A DNA stretch of 64,000 nucleotides from Flavobacterium davisii. GTDB taxonomy: Bacteria > Bacteroidota > Bacteroidia > Flavobacteriales > Flavobacteriaceae. The notes under the pieces were generated by a model. That model was not told the DNA's origin. It did not search any database and saw only the letters and a list, made by a program, of their open reading frames with translations. How positions within the stretch are numbered: the stretch's first letter is position 1; every line of letters starts with the position of its first letter. Below, piece by piece: positions 47,047 through 55,265 of the stretch. The translations under genes were made by a program, and so were the position numbers. The stretch is from positions 186,001 through 250,000 of the forward strand of contig NZ_CP067378.1 of NCBI RefSeq assembly GCF_019565505.1, in the 5' to 3' direction.

Positions 47047-49134
47047 CTAGTATTGAGATTGGACATCGTCTATAATTTGATATTCGGTTGACTTTAACTC
47101 TACAAGTTTATTTTTGTTTATTTTTAATGGTTTTTCCGTTTCTAATTGCTTAATCTCCTTATGTTTTCCTAACGAGTTAGTTATCATTAATTTGTTGAGT
47201 ATTTGTAATTGAGGGTTCAAAGCAATTAATCCTGATATTATCTGATTGTTTTCTTCTATATCTGCTATGATATGATTGTGAAGTTGATTGTTAAAATTGT
47301 AAATTTTGTGTAACTCTTGTGCATCGCTAGGTAAACGGTCTGCAAGCGCCATAGGTTGTATATATTTTTCTTCTAAAAGGAACTCTGTAGTTCCTATGAT
47401 TTCTTGACATCGCCCATCTTTGCTCTTTGCATTAACTGCGAGAACTTTTGTTAAGTCCATTGGGTCATACTTTATTGCCCAATCCATATATGCATGCTGT
47501 CTAAATGATAAATCGAATGTATCATAAGCCTTTTCGAGCCCCATAATAGTAGGTGTTATACCACTTCCAGTTAATTTGTTTGTATAGCCCGTAGTTTCGC
47601 CAAAGTATCTTAAGAAATCATTAGTAGATAGCGGTTGTTTATAATTAACATCCATTTCTTCCCAAGCCTGTAAATACTCTTCTCTTTTTTCTTTTCTTTC
47701 TCCCTCTAAAAGCTCCATAATTTGCATTGCACAGCCTACGGCATCAGGAAAATCTTTTTTTATCAAATTTAAAACGTCGCCGTTAGGTTGATTTTCTGGT
47801 TTTGCTATTATATTATGCCCCGACCAGTTAGGAGTTAATTCGGCTTGTAGTTTACTGTTTAGCGACTTAAAATAACGCTCAATTACTTTTGATTGTGCAT
47901 TACCCACCTTAGCAGGAATATAATATTTAGAAGCCTCTTCATATAACGGTTTCATTGTTTTTTTAGCGAAATTGTCCGTTTGTAATTGATACGGAATATA
48001 TCGCTGACCAAATAACTCTCTAGTGTGGTTAATTGCGTTTCTTAATGCTTCTTTAATTAATTGGCTGTTCTCCTTTTCACCTATGGCGTAACCAATAGGA
48101 TATTTTGTGAAAGGATCTAAAACAACAACTACATTAAGTCTATTGTGATAAGTTCTTGTTTTCTTTCCTTTTATTACTTCTTCTTTTTGAAAGAGAAGTT
48201 CTGCGTCCCAGCCGTCGAGCGTCCAGAACAACATAGGTGTTGAAGGTTTTTGACGTTTTACAGCCATTTCTAACAAGCGTTTTAATGCTTTTTTCCCTTC
48301 GGCACCTGCAACTGTTTCTAATCTGTATTTTTTTCTATACGCTGCTACAGTTACAGCATCAATGGTTTTCCAAGCGGTCTCAGAAGCTATTTTATTATAT
48401 ATTTCAGCTATTTGTGTGTCTTGCAGATTTTGATGCGCTCGCAGTAATTGCTTAATAACTGCTATTTGTTCTTTTGAAACTATTTTTGAGGCATTCCTCA
48501 TTCCATATTTTTTTGAAACAACCGAGTAATAACTGTCTTTTATGTATTTTGTTACCTTATGTCTTAAGGTGTCGGCTGTTTGCGGTAAATTATGCTCTAC
48601 ATCCCTAAAGTCGTTTACATCGTTTGATAAAGATTGCCATATATCAAACTTTTCCATTCTTGTAGTTGCAAGAGCTTTACGATATTTTTGGCGGTCGTCT
48701 TTCGCACGAATAACCGCATTTAAAACAGATGCATTATAAGTATATAACTCTATTATTTCGTCAGGTAATTTTTGGTTACTACCGTATCTGTAATCGTTGA
48801 AGTATTTGAACGCTTCATAATCCTTTTTAAAGCGTTCCTGTAAAAAACTCTTACGGATTTTCTCGGGTGGGTTTCCGAATGTTTCAATAAGCCTTTTTCG
48901 CCAATCTTGACAAAGTGTATCAAATTCTACTAAAGCATCCTGTGTATATGATGCAGAACGCAATTTTGTTTCAACACAGGTCTTAGATACAAGTCTTTTG
49001 TGCAATGTGTCGTATTTTACAACACTAATAGAATTTTCATGTTTAATTTTTTTGCTCTTGCCATTGTCAATATCAGATATCAGATACTTTATCTTAACTC
49101 CTATTTTTTCTCCAAACATTTCATAAGCTCCCAT
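47047..49134 (-). CDS. MuA-like DDE transposase
   Basis: 695 aa. The RNase H-like core has FWTLDGWDAELLF (Asp307), PYQLQTDNFAKK (Asp387) and SKVIERYFKSLN (Glu419), the DDE triad with D-x31-E spacing. N-terminal 200 residues are helical DNA-binding parts; the C-terminal part ends with a basic region KINKNKLVELK. Five bases before MuB. Drives integration and replicative transposition. Confidence 0.9.
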   Translation of the reverse strand: MGAYEMFGEKIGVKIKYLISDIDNGKSKKIKHENSISVVKYDTLHKRLVSKTCVETKLRSASYTQDALVEFDTLCQDWRKRLIETFGNPPEKIRKSFLQERFKKDYEAFKYFNDYRYGSNQKLPDEIIELYTYNASVLNAVIRAKDDRQKYRKALATTRMEKFDIWQSLSNDVNDFRDVEHNLPQTADTLRHKVTKYIKDSYYSVVSKKYGMRNASKIVSKEQIAVIKQLLRAHQNLQDTQIAEIYNKIASETAWKTIDAVTVAAYRKKYRLETVAGAEGKKALKRLLEMAVKRQKPSTPMLFWTLDGWDAELLFQKEEVIKGKKTRTYHNRLNVVVVLDPFTKYPIGYAIGEKENSQLIKEALRNAINHTRELFGQRYIPYQLQTDNFAKKTMKPLYEEASKYYIPAKVGNAQSKVIERYFKSLNSKLQAELTPNWSGHNIIAKPENQPNGDVLNLIKKDFPDAVGCAMQIMELLEGERKEKREEYLQAWEEMDVNYKQPLSTNDFLRYFGETTGYTNKLTGSGITPTIMGLEKAYDTFDLSFRQHAYMDWAIKYDPMDLTKVLAVNAKSKDGRCQEIIGTTEFLLEEKYIQPMALADRLPSDAQELHKIYNFNNQLHNHIIADIEENNQIISGLIALNPQLQILNKLMITNSLGKHKEIKQLETEKPLKINKNKLVELKSTEYQIIDDVQSQY

Positions 49135-49198
49135 AATCGAAAATCTTTACTATATTTGTATTAGTATATGCAAAACATGTTGTTGCATTTATTTAAAG

Positions 49199-49250
49199 CA
49201 AATATAGTGAAATATTTCACTTTACAAAAAATTAAAGTGCATTTTTTCAC
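49199..49250. promoter_or_regulatory. MuA promoter and twin repressor operators
   Basis: Minus-strand -7 box TATATTTG (49206-49199). Directly upstream lies GTGAAATATTTCAC (49207-49220), then GTGCATTTTTTCAC (49237-49250): two GTG-N8-CAC dyads 30 bases apart, centre to centre. A third dyad TGCAAAACATGTTGTTGCA lies near 49169-49187. They fit the early operator between mutually divergent repressor and transposase. Confidence 0.65.
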
Positions 49251-49277
49251 TTTTAAAAACGTTTTATATATATAATT

Positions 49278-49841
49278 ATGGATGGCTCAATATTGAAAGA
49301 AAACAGAAAGAAGTATGGTTTAACTCAATCAGATCTTGGAAAACTTTTAGGTGTTGCCAAGAGAACCATTATAAATTATGAAAAAGGCGAAATTATCCCA
49401 GATACAAAAAGTGAATTATTGCACAATATTTTTTCTAAATTAAAAGCCGAGAACTCTAATTCTATTTCCAAAGTAAATTTTGAAGAAAACGAAAAAAATA
49501 ATTTTTTAAAAGAGAAAATTGAAATGTTATCTGAACAAGTTAATATTTTAAAAGACTCTAATAAGGAATTGAAAGAGCAACTAAAATATTACAAAGATCT
49601 ATTTACCAAAAGCCAAAATAGTAGCCAAATTGATATAATCACTAATTTTAATCAAGAAAAAGAATCTTTCTTGCAAAAGATTGAATTATTATATAGTACT
49701 ATGTCTAATTATCAAAAGAGCAATGATGAAAGTGATAGCTTGATGAAAAAACAAATAAACGAAATTCACATGTTTATTTCACGTGATGCCTTTAGAGAAA
49801 GTATAAATAGCTTACCAATCAAAAAAACAATCGAACGATAA
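49278..49841 (+). CDS. Cro/CI-type phage repressor with coiled coil
   Basis: 187 aa. HTH_3 domain at residues 7-50 (KYGLTQSDLGKLLGVAKRTI, INYEKGEIIPD). A long coiled coil follows (INEIHMFI, LSEQVNILKDSNKELKEQLK). No LexA-type protease domain, so induction must differ from lambda CI. Divergent from MuA across the operators at 49199-49250. Confidence 0.8.
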   Translation: MDGSILKENRKKYGLTQSDLGKLLGVAKRTIINYEKGEIIPDTKSELLHNIFSKLKAENSNSISKVNFEENEKNNFLKEKIEMLSEQVNILKDSNKELKEQLKYYKDLFTKSQNSSQIDIITNFNQEKESFLQKIELLYSTMSNYQKSNDESDSLMKKQINEIHMFISRDAFRESINSLPIKKTIER

Positions 49842-49848
49842 CAAACTC

Positions 49849-50043
49849 TTATTCAATTAGATTTTGTAAAAAAGAATTTAAAAAACTTTCTTGAATTCTT
49901 TTATCTTCTTTATCTCCTTCTTTAATAAGTTCAGTTGCTATTATATCAAGTTCTTCTTGGGTTATTTCTCCAGAATTAAATTTTGCTTTTGCCTCTTCAG
50001 CCAATACAAATAACTTTAAATATGTAGATCCTTTTCTATCCAT
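49849..50043 (-). CDS. Small acidic protein of left-end cassette
   Basis: 64 aa, MDRKGSTYLKLFVLAEEAKA, FNSGEITQEELDIIATELIK. Cytoplasmic and helical. Convergent with the repressor (7 bases between stops). Third gene of the minus-strand cassette with a membrane protein and a lipoprotein. Confidence 0.5.
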   Translation of the reverse strand: MDRKGSTYLKLFVLAEEAKAKFNSGEITQEELDIIATELIKEGDKEDKRIQESFLNSFLQNLIE

Positions 50044-50056
50044 TCAAATTTGAAAG

Positions 50057-50542
50057 TTATATTGTTTTGTTTCTCAAGATTAATTGCAAATCTAGCATTG
50101 ATTTTAGATAATCAATTTTTTGATTTTTATACTCATTATCTTTAACCGCTCTATTAATTACAACAATTAATAAAGCAAACAATAGAGTTAAGCCGATTAC
50201 CGAAAAACTAAAGTACTCATAAGAAGTATTAGTTACATGAAAGAATACCCAGTACAGCTGTAAGCACTGGATATAAAATATGAATAGATAAGATATTCTA
50301 TAAGGCTTAACCTTAATAAGAATAGAGGCAACTATTATGATGCCGCTAATTGATTGTGATACGTTGTAGATTAAGTTTTGTGAACTTGAAAAGCCAAAAT
50401 TATTTTTAAACTTAATATCAAAGTTTTTTATTATTAAATCATCTGATACTAAAAGTATCGCGGATAAAACAACAATAAAACTTAGTAGTATTCTTAGTTT
50501 GATTTTACCTTGGTCTTCCATTATTTGTGTCTCTTTCATCAA
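50057..50542 (-). CDS. Four-helix membrane protein of left-end cassette
   Basis: 161 aa. Membrane segments: LRILLSFIVVLSAILLV, ISGIIIVASILI, ISYLFIFYIQCLQLYWVFF, FSVIGLTLLFALLIVVI, then a charged coiled tail. No family recognised. The start codon overlaps the lipoprotein gene by 38 bases; a start seven codons in is also possible. Candidate superinfection-exclusion protein. Confidence 0.55.
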   Translation of the reverse strand: MMKETQIMEDQGKIKLRILLSFIVVLSAILLVSDDLIIKNFDIKFKNNFGFSSSQNLIYNVSQSISGIIIVASILIKVKPYRISYLFIFYIQCLQLYWVFFHVTNTSYEYFSFSVIGLTLLFALLIVVINRAVKDNEYKNQKIDYLKSMLDLQLILRNKTI

Positions 50543-50711
50543 CTATTTGTGTATAACTGCTTGGGGGTTCAGAATTAGCCCCTTTATTTACTTGTTCTTT
50601 TTGTTCTTCGTTTAAATTGCTTTCTTTTCCCATTAAGTAATTTACTACATCCTGGTAGGTACAAGAACTTAACAACAGTGAAACGCTTAATAATAAGATA
50701 AATTTCCTCAT
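50505..50711 (-). CDS. Small lipoprotein of left-end cassette
   Basis: 68 aa, KFILLLSVSLLLSSCTYQDV with lipobox Cys17. The mature 50 residues are polar. First gene of the cassette, expressed away from the left end. Unknown function. Confidence 0.6.
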   Translation of the reverse strand: MRKFILLLSVSLLLSSCTYQDVVNYLMGKESNLNEEQKEQVNKGANSEPPSSYTQIVDERDTNNGRPR

Positions 50712-51123
50712 AGTTTTTAAATTTTAATTAAGCAACTAAATTAACGATTCTTGCTAACAATATGAAAATATTTTGCCAGCTAAAGTAATATTTTAAATTA
50801 TATTGTATTTACGGTTTTTCCGTATATTTTATTAAAGTTTACTTTGCTTTTTAAGATAAATCAATATAATAAACATTATAAACCTAACATTTTCATATAC
50901 AGGAAAATGCACTTTTTATAGGAATGTAATAAATGGTTTAATACCCTTTTATTATATACTGCTAAATTTTTATTTTTTATAACTACTTGATAATTAGTTT
51001 TTTATAGTATTTTCAGTTGTTAAGCTGTGTTATTATGGGGGGGTGTAAATGCTATTTTTAGGCTTTATAGTGTTTCAATGTTGTATTATAGGGGGGTATT
51101 CAGCGTTTTTTTTTATATAAAAA

Positions 51124-51159
51124 GTTACACCCTACGTTACACCCTATGTTACACCCTAT
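51124..51159. repeat. Three tandem GTTACACCCTAY repeats
   Basis: GTTACACCCTAC, GTTACACCCTAT, GTTACACCCTAT in direct tandem, 12-bp period. An inverse GGGTGTAA lies at 51041-51048. Possibly transposase end-binding sites. Confidence 0.6.
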
Positions 51160-51325
51160 AAAAAAACGTACCTTTTTTTAGGCTTTAAAATTGTTTTTAA
51201 AAAAGGGTTTAAAAGGGTTTAAATGAGGTTTGCTTCACCTTGTATTGGTTTTGGTGCGTTGGTTGCTTGTAAGTGCTTAAAACGCTTGTTTTATTAGGTT
51301 TTTAAGGGTTTTAGTGTGTTGTTGT

Positions 51326-51426
51326 GGTAGTTTATTTGTTGGTTTTGTCCCTTAATGGTAGTATATACTTACTTAATGGTAGTTAATAATTAAATAAACG
51401 GTAGTTAAATGGTAGTAAATGGTAGT
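51326..51426. repeat. Six phased GGTAGT boxes
   Basis: GGTAGT starts at 51326, 51357, 51378, 51400, 51411 and 51421. The spacings 31, 21, 22, 11 and 10 are close to 3, 2, 2, 1 and 1 helical turns. Common form WWRYGGTAGTWW, all on one strand. Confidence 0.65.
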
Positions 51427-51454
51427 TTTTGTACGTTTCATTTTGGGTACAAAA

Positions 51455-51479
51455 AAGGCTTAATTTGTTGTTAAGCCTT
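51455..51479. terminator. Hairpin after the GGTAGT array
   Basis: AAGGCTTAA tttgttg TTAAGCCTT, with an A tract before and GGTTTTATT after. Could end transcription in both directions at the prophage edge. Confidence 0.5.
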
Positions 51480-51573
51480 GGTTTTATTGGGGTTTTCGGG
51501 GTTTTTTATTTGTATTGTATTTGTATATTTTAATTGTTAGCCCTTATTTTTTTAATTAATAAAATAAATACAA

Positions 51574-52098
51574 ATGAATCTATTAGGTATAGGATCCCGA
51601 ATCAATCATCCCGAATTAGGAAAAGGTGTAGTAACTAATGTGTCTTCAAAAGAATATTGGGTCACATTTATTGAAGGTGGACTTGAAACCATCTTAATTG
51701 ATAGCAAATTTGAAGTTATTGAAGAAACAAGAAACGAAGTCGATACTGTCAGTTTTTATGATGTAGAACAAAGTTTACTTTCTATTTTAAAAAAATGGAA
51801 CGGACTAGGTCAACCAGTAGCTATTGGTGACAAATGGAAAGGTGGTTCTTTAAAATTAATTCCTGGACAAGCTGGTTTACAAACTAAAGAAATACCAATT
51901 GACACTTTTTTTCACAAAATAGTAATGTTACGAGACCGATTACGTGTAATGGAACAAAAAATTAATGCTAGTAAATTGGAAGAATTTGAAAAAATTGAGT
52001 TACAACAATATATTACTCGTATTTACGGAACTCTAACAACATTTAACGTATTATTTAAATCACAAAATGATCAATTTGTAGGTGAAAAATCAAAATAA
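51574..52098 (+). CDS. Conserved flavobacterial protein with Tudor-like N-terminus
   Basis: 174 aa: LGIGSRINHPELGKGVVTNV, YWVTFIEGGLETILIDSKFE, then helical LSILKKWNGLGQPVAIGDKW and AGLQTKEIPIDTFFHKIVML. The first 50 residues look like the small barrel at the C-end of UvrD/PcrA helicases or CarD. Host gene; first good host sequence after the prophage. Confidence 0.65.
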   Translation: MNLLGIGSRINHPELGKGVVTNVSSKEYWVTFIEGGLETILIDSKFEVIEETRNEVDTVSFYDVEQSLLSILKKWNGLGQPVAIGDKWKGGSLKLIPGQAGLQTKEIPIDTFFHKIVMLRDRLRVMEQKINASKLEEFEKIELQQYITRIYGTLTTFNVLFKSQNDQFVGEKSK

Positions 52099-52272
52099 GG
52101 TTTTGTTTAACTTATATTTATATAAATTTTAACTATCGTTAATAACATCAGGCTTGTTTCAATATTTTAAATTTGCATTATATCCTAATTCTATATTTAA
52201 GTATAGGATTTTCAATCAAAAAGGATTAAATAAAGGACTTTTTAAGTCTTAATCTTAAACATCTTTAAAATA

Positions 52273-52794
52273 ATGAAAAAAAAAATTGTCTTTGGTCTTT
52301 CTATTTTAGCGTTATATGGTAGCTGTCAAAGTTCACACGTAACAAAAAATGAAATCAACGTGGCTCTTTCTTCAAAAAGTGATAGCCGAGTAACTGGAAC
52401 TGCTGTATTTTCTGAAAAAAATGGCATTATAACAATGGTAGCGAATATGAGTGGTTTAACACCGGGTGAACATGCTATTCATTTGCATGAAAAGGCTGAT
52501 TGTTCTGCTCCCGATGGAAATTCAACAGGTGGACACTGGAATCCTACTTTTAAAAAACATGGTAAATGGGGACAAGCAGAATACCATAGAGGGGATATTG
52601 GTAACTTTACTGCAGATGATAAAGGAAATGCTGTTGTTACATTTTCAACTAATGAATGGTGCATTGGTTGTGGTGATTCCGCAAGGGACATAACTGGTAA
52701 AGGTCTAATTGTTCATAAAGGTGTAGACGATTTTACTACTCAACCAACAGGTAATGCTGGAGGCAGAATTGCTTGTGCTGGTATCTTAAAATAA
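52273..52794 (+). CDS. sodC: Cu/Zn superoxide dismutase, lipoprotein
   Basis: 173 aa. Lipobox near SILALYGSC. Metal motifs: GEHAIHLHEKADCSAPDGNS, TGGHWNPTFKKHG, YHRGDIGNFTADDKGNAVVT, LIVHKGVDDF, and the disulfide Cys in GGRIACAGI. Detoxifies superoxide in the periplasm or at the outer membrane. Followed by a perfect terminator. Confidence 0.92.
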   Translation: MKKKIVFGLSILALYGSCQSSHVTKNEINVALSSKSDSRVTGTAVFSEKNGIITMVANMSGLTPGEHAIHLHEKADCSAPDGNSTGGHWNPTFKKHGKWGQAEYHRGDIGNFTADDKGNAVVTFSTNEWCIGCGDSARDITGKGLIVHKGVDDFTTQPTGNAGGRIACAGILK

Positions 52795-52798
52795 TCCT

Positions 52799-52835
52799 TA
52801 TATCTGTCAGGTTTTAATAAAACCTGACAGATATA
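52799..52835. terminator. Terminator after sodC
   Basis: Perfect stem TATATCTGTCAGGTTTT / AAAACCTGACAGATATA with a 3-base loop (AAT), 5 bases after the stop. Confidence 0.85.
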
Positions 52836-52957
52836 AAAATAGCCTCTTTTTATTGCCTCTTCTCTCTATATATTTCAATAGTTTCATTTCCTTTTATAAA
52901 TATAAAAAAACATCCCATTAACTATTATTAGGGTACTTTTATTCTACATCTATCAAT

Positions 52958-53156
52958 GTTTAACCCAAATTCGAACGAAGTGAATTGGAAAAGCCTAAAT
53001 CTATTCCTCTTTATTTTTCTTCCAATTTAAGCACGCACTCCATTTTTATTCATCGAAATAGTTGATTATTTCATCTTCTAAAATTTTCTGTGAGCACTTG
53101 AATTTATTGAAAATTTTTTCTTAACAACGAAATCTAATGCACAATCTAGGTTAAAC
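52958..53156. repeat. Miniature inverted-repeat element, copy B
   Basis: 199 bp ending in GTTTAACCC (52958) and GGTTAAAC (53156), the reverse complement of copy A at 7651-7859. Shared interior GTGAGCACTTGAATTTATTG. Lies between sodC and the Crp/Fnr gene. Confidence 0.7.
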
Positions 53157-53298
53157 TCTTTATTTAACTTTTAGTAATTTCTGATTTATTCTTATTAAAA
53201 TATATTTTTTTAACGTCAACAAGAATAAACATAAAATTTTGTTAACATTTATTTTAAGATAATCTAATTTATTATTTTTAAATTCCAATCTAACATTT

Positions 53299-53979
53299 AT
53301 GTATGAAGAACTAAAATATTGGTATTTAAGAGATCACAAACTTTTCAAAACTCTTAGTATGTCACAGCTCAAACAGCTGTGTATAATTGTTGGTTTTAAA
53401 AAGGCTAAAAAAGGTGAAATTATTTATTTTTCTGATTCTGAAAGTCCTCGGGTTTTTTTATTAAAAAAAGGAAGTATTAAAATTGTTGCTATTGATCATG
53501 ACGGAAATGAAATCATAAAAGATATCATACAAAAAGGAGATCTGTTTGGTGAATTAACTTTAGAACCCGATAAAACATCTGATGAATTAGCTGTTGCATT
53601 AACAGAAGAAGTGTCTATATGTAGCTTTTTATTATCTGATTTTGAAAATCTGATGCTCAAACATCCTGATTTAGCATTAAGTTATATGAAATTCGTGGGG
53701 CTTAAACTAAAGCGAATCAAAAATAATTATGCAAACCTAATGTCTAAGGATGCTAAAACTCGTCTTAAAACATTTTTATTAGATTGGTGTGAAAGAGAAG
53801 GAAATAATGAAGGAAATAACATTGTTTTAGAAAATTATCTAACTCAAACAGATATTGCCCAAATTATTTGTACTTCTAGACCTACAGCTACCAAACTATT
53901 AATAGAATTAGAAGAAAAAGGAATTATTCAATATACTCGTAAAGAAATTATTATCTCAAATATTAAACTTTTACAATAA
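53299..53979 (+). CDS. Crp/Fnr family transcriptional regulator
   Basis: 226 aa. cNMP-binding barrel (FFLKKGSIKIVAID-like region, KGDLFGELTLEPDKTSDELA) then winged HTH with LTQTDIAQIICTSRPTATKL. No N-terminal Fnr-type Cys cluster, so not an Fe-S oxygen sensor. 85 bases before the peroxiredoxin gene, so it probably controls the redox genes that follow. Confidence 0.85.
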   Translation: MYEELKYWYLRDHKLFKTLSMSQLKQLCIIVGFKKAKKGEIIYFSDSESPRVFLLKKGSIKIVAIDHDGNEIIKDIIQKGDLFGELTLEPDKTSDELAVALTEEVSICSFLLSDFENLMLKHPDLALSYMKFVGLKLKRIKNNYANLMSKDAKTRLKTFLLDWCEREGNNEGNNIVLENYLTQTDIAQIICTSRPTATKLLIELEEKGIIQYTRKEIIISNIKLLQ

Positions 53980-54064
53980 TTTTTAGGCTTTTGTAAAGTA
54001 TCTTACAAAATACATTTTTCACTCCTCTTAATTTTACATCGTAACAATAAAAATAAAGAGAATT

Positions 54065-54655
54065 ATGAAAAATGTATTTTTTTATTTACTATTTTTTCCT
54101 TTAACGCTTTTAGGACAAAAACATATAGCTTCTTCTTCTTCTGGGATCAATCCTATTTTAATAGGAGAAACCATTCCTAATGCTCAAATTCAAAAAATAG
54201 ATAGTAGCTTTGTTTCTACTCATTCTATCACAAATAAAAAGAAAACCGTATTAATTGTATATCGTGGTGGATGGTGTCCTTATTGTAATGTGCATTTAAG
54301 TAATGTTGCAACAATTGAAAATGATATTATTAAATTAGGCTACCAAATAATTGCTATTAGTCCTGATTCACCTAGTTCATTAGTTAAAACTTCTGATAAA
54401 GATAAATTAAAATATACTCTTTACTCTGATAGTAAAGGAGATTTATTAACTGCTATGGGAATTACTTATGAGGCTCCTCTAACATACAAATCTATTATTA
54501 GTAAAGGCTCTAACAATGTTAACAAAAATTTCTTGCCTGTATCTTCATTATTTGTGATTGGTGAAGACAACAAAGTCATTTTTGAATACATAGCGCCTGA
54601 TTATAAAAATCGTATTTCAGATAAATTACTATTAAACGTATTAAAAAACTTATAA
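54065..54655 (+). CDS. Exported peroxiredoxin-like (AhpC/TSA) protein
   Basis: 196 aa with signal peptide (VFFYLLFFPLTLLGQ). The motif VYRGGWCPYCNVHLSNVATI has a CPYC pair in a thioredoxin fold of the peroxiredoxin-like family; IAISPDSPSSLVKTSDKDKL follows. Likely periplasmic thiol peroxidase or reductase working with the thioredoxin 16 bases downstream. Confidence 0.82.
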   Translation: MKNVFFYLLFFPLTLLGQKHIASSSSGINPILIGETIPNAQIQKIDSSFVSTHSITNKKKTVLIVYRGGWCPYCNVHLSNVATIENDIIKLGYQIIAISPDSPSSLVKTSDKDKLKYTLYSDSKGDLLTAMGITYEAPLTYKSIISKGSNNVNKNFLPVSSLFVIGEDNKVIFEYIAPDYKNRISDKLLLNVLKNL

Positions 54656-54671
54656 ATTAAAAAAATTAAAG

Positions 54672-55067
54672 ATGAAATTACCTTTCACAATTGCTGTACT
54701 ATTAATCAGTTTTTCATTTTTCGGACAAACTCCTAAAAATTTAGTATCAGATAAACAGGAAAAAATAAAATTAGAAAAATTAACTATTGAAAAATATAAT
54801 CAATTATTATCTAAAGATTCTATAATAATTGTTGACTTTAATGCAAAATGGTGTGGTCCTTGCAAAAAGTTAGCACCTATTTTAGAAAAAGTTTCAAAAG
54901 AGAAAAAAATAAAACTAATTAAAATAGATACTGATAAAAATCCTGAATTAGCTCAAAAATTAAATGTTGAAGGACTTCCTACTCTACACTATTATAAGAA
55001 TGGAAAATTAATTTGGGAAAATTTAGGTTTCATAACCGAGGCAGAACTTATTAAAAAACTAAATTAA
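54672..55067 (+). CDS. Exported thioredoxin family protein
   Basis: 131 aa with signal peptide (FTIAVLLISFSFFGQ). VDFNAKWCGPCKKLAPILEK holds the WCGPC active site, and VEGLPTLHYYKNGK the cis-Pro loop. Probably reduces the peroxiredoxin-like protein encoded just upstream. Confidence 0.88.
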   Translation: MKLPFTIAVLLISFSFFGQTPKNLVSDKQEKIKLEKLTIEKYNQLLSKDSIIIVDFNAKWCGPCKKLAPILEKVSKEKKIKLIKIDTDKNPELAQKLNVEGLPTLHYYKNGKLIWENLGFITEAELIKKLN

Positions 55068-55265
55068 TTTATTGTATAAAATAGTCCTTAGATAAAGGTA
55101 TTCCAAAAGGTTATAATCTTGTGATTTCTCTTATCCTTGAAGTAACAGATTAGACGTTAAATTTTGACTTTTCAGACACTTCGTATATAATTAAGATAAT
55201 CTATAAAAAATCTAACGGACTAAATATAATCCATTTATTACCACCGAAAATAAATTTTAATCAAT
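55068..55265. other. Spacer with a decayed repeat
   Basis: No gene. GGTATTCCAAAAGG and CTTTTCAGACACTTCG around 55096-55185 resemble the ends of the element at 63780-63919 but are too degraded to define. Confidence 0.3.

Larger units (their letters stand above)
18950..51560 (-). mobile_element. Mu-like transposable prophage (inverted, about 32 kb)
   Basis: Contains a DDE transposase (MuA), a MuB ATPase, a divergent repressor, GemA/DUF3164-like early genes and a contractile-tail Mu-type head and tail gene set (gpG, gpF, DUF935 portal, gp36-like, sheath, tube, tape measure, gpD/gpV/gpJ-like baseplate). Left (early) end is at high coordinates. Exact ends and the short target duplication could not be placed; limits are about 18950-19460 and 51160-51560. 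No attL/attR-type tRNA target is expected for a transposing phage. Confidence 0.88.
50712..51573. other. Prophage left-end and flanking non-coding region
   Basis: No gene. 50712-51020 is AT-rich. 51029-51050 and 51083-51097 carry related TATTATGGGGGGG and TATTATAGGGGGG boxes. 51124-51159 has three 12-bp tandem repeats and 51326-51426 six GGTAGT boxes. 51230-51350 is strongly G/T-biased on the plus strand. 51455-51479 is a hairpin. The prophage end is somewhere in the second half. Confidence 0.5.

Noticed and set aside
51124..51159. CRISPR-like array
   Set aside because: The 12-bp units are directly tandem without spacers, only three copies, and no cas gene is present.
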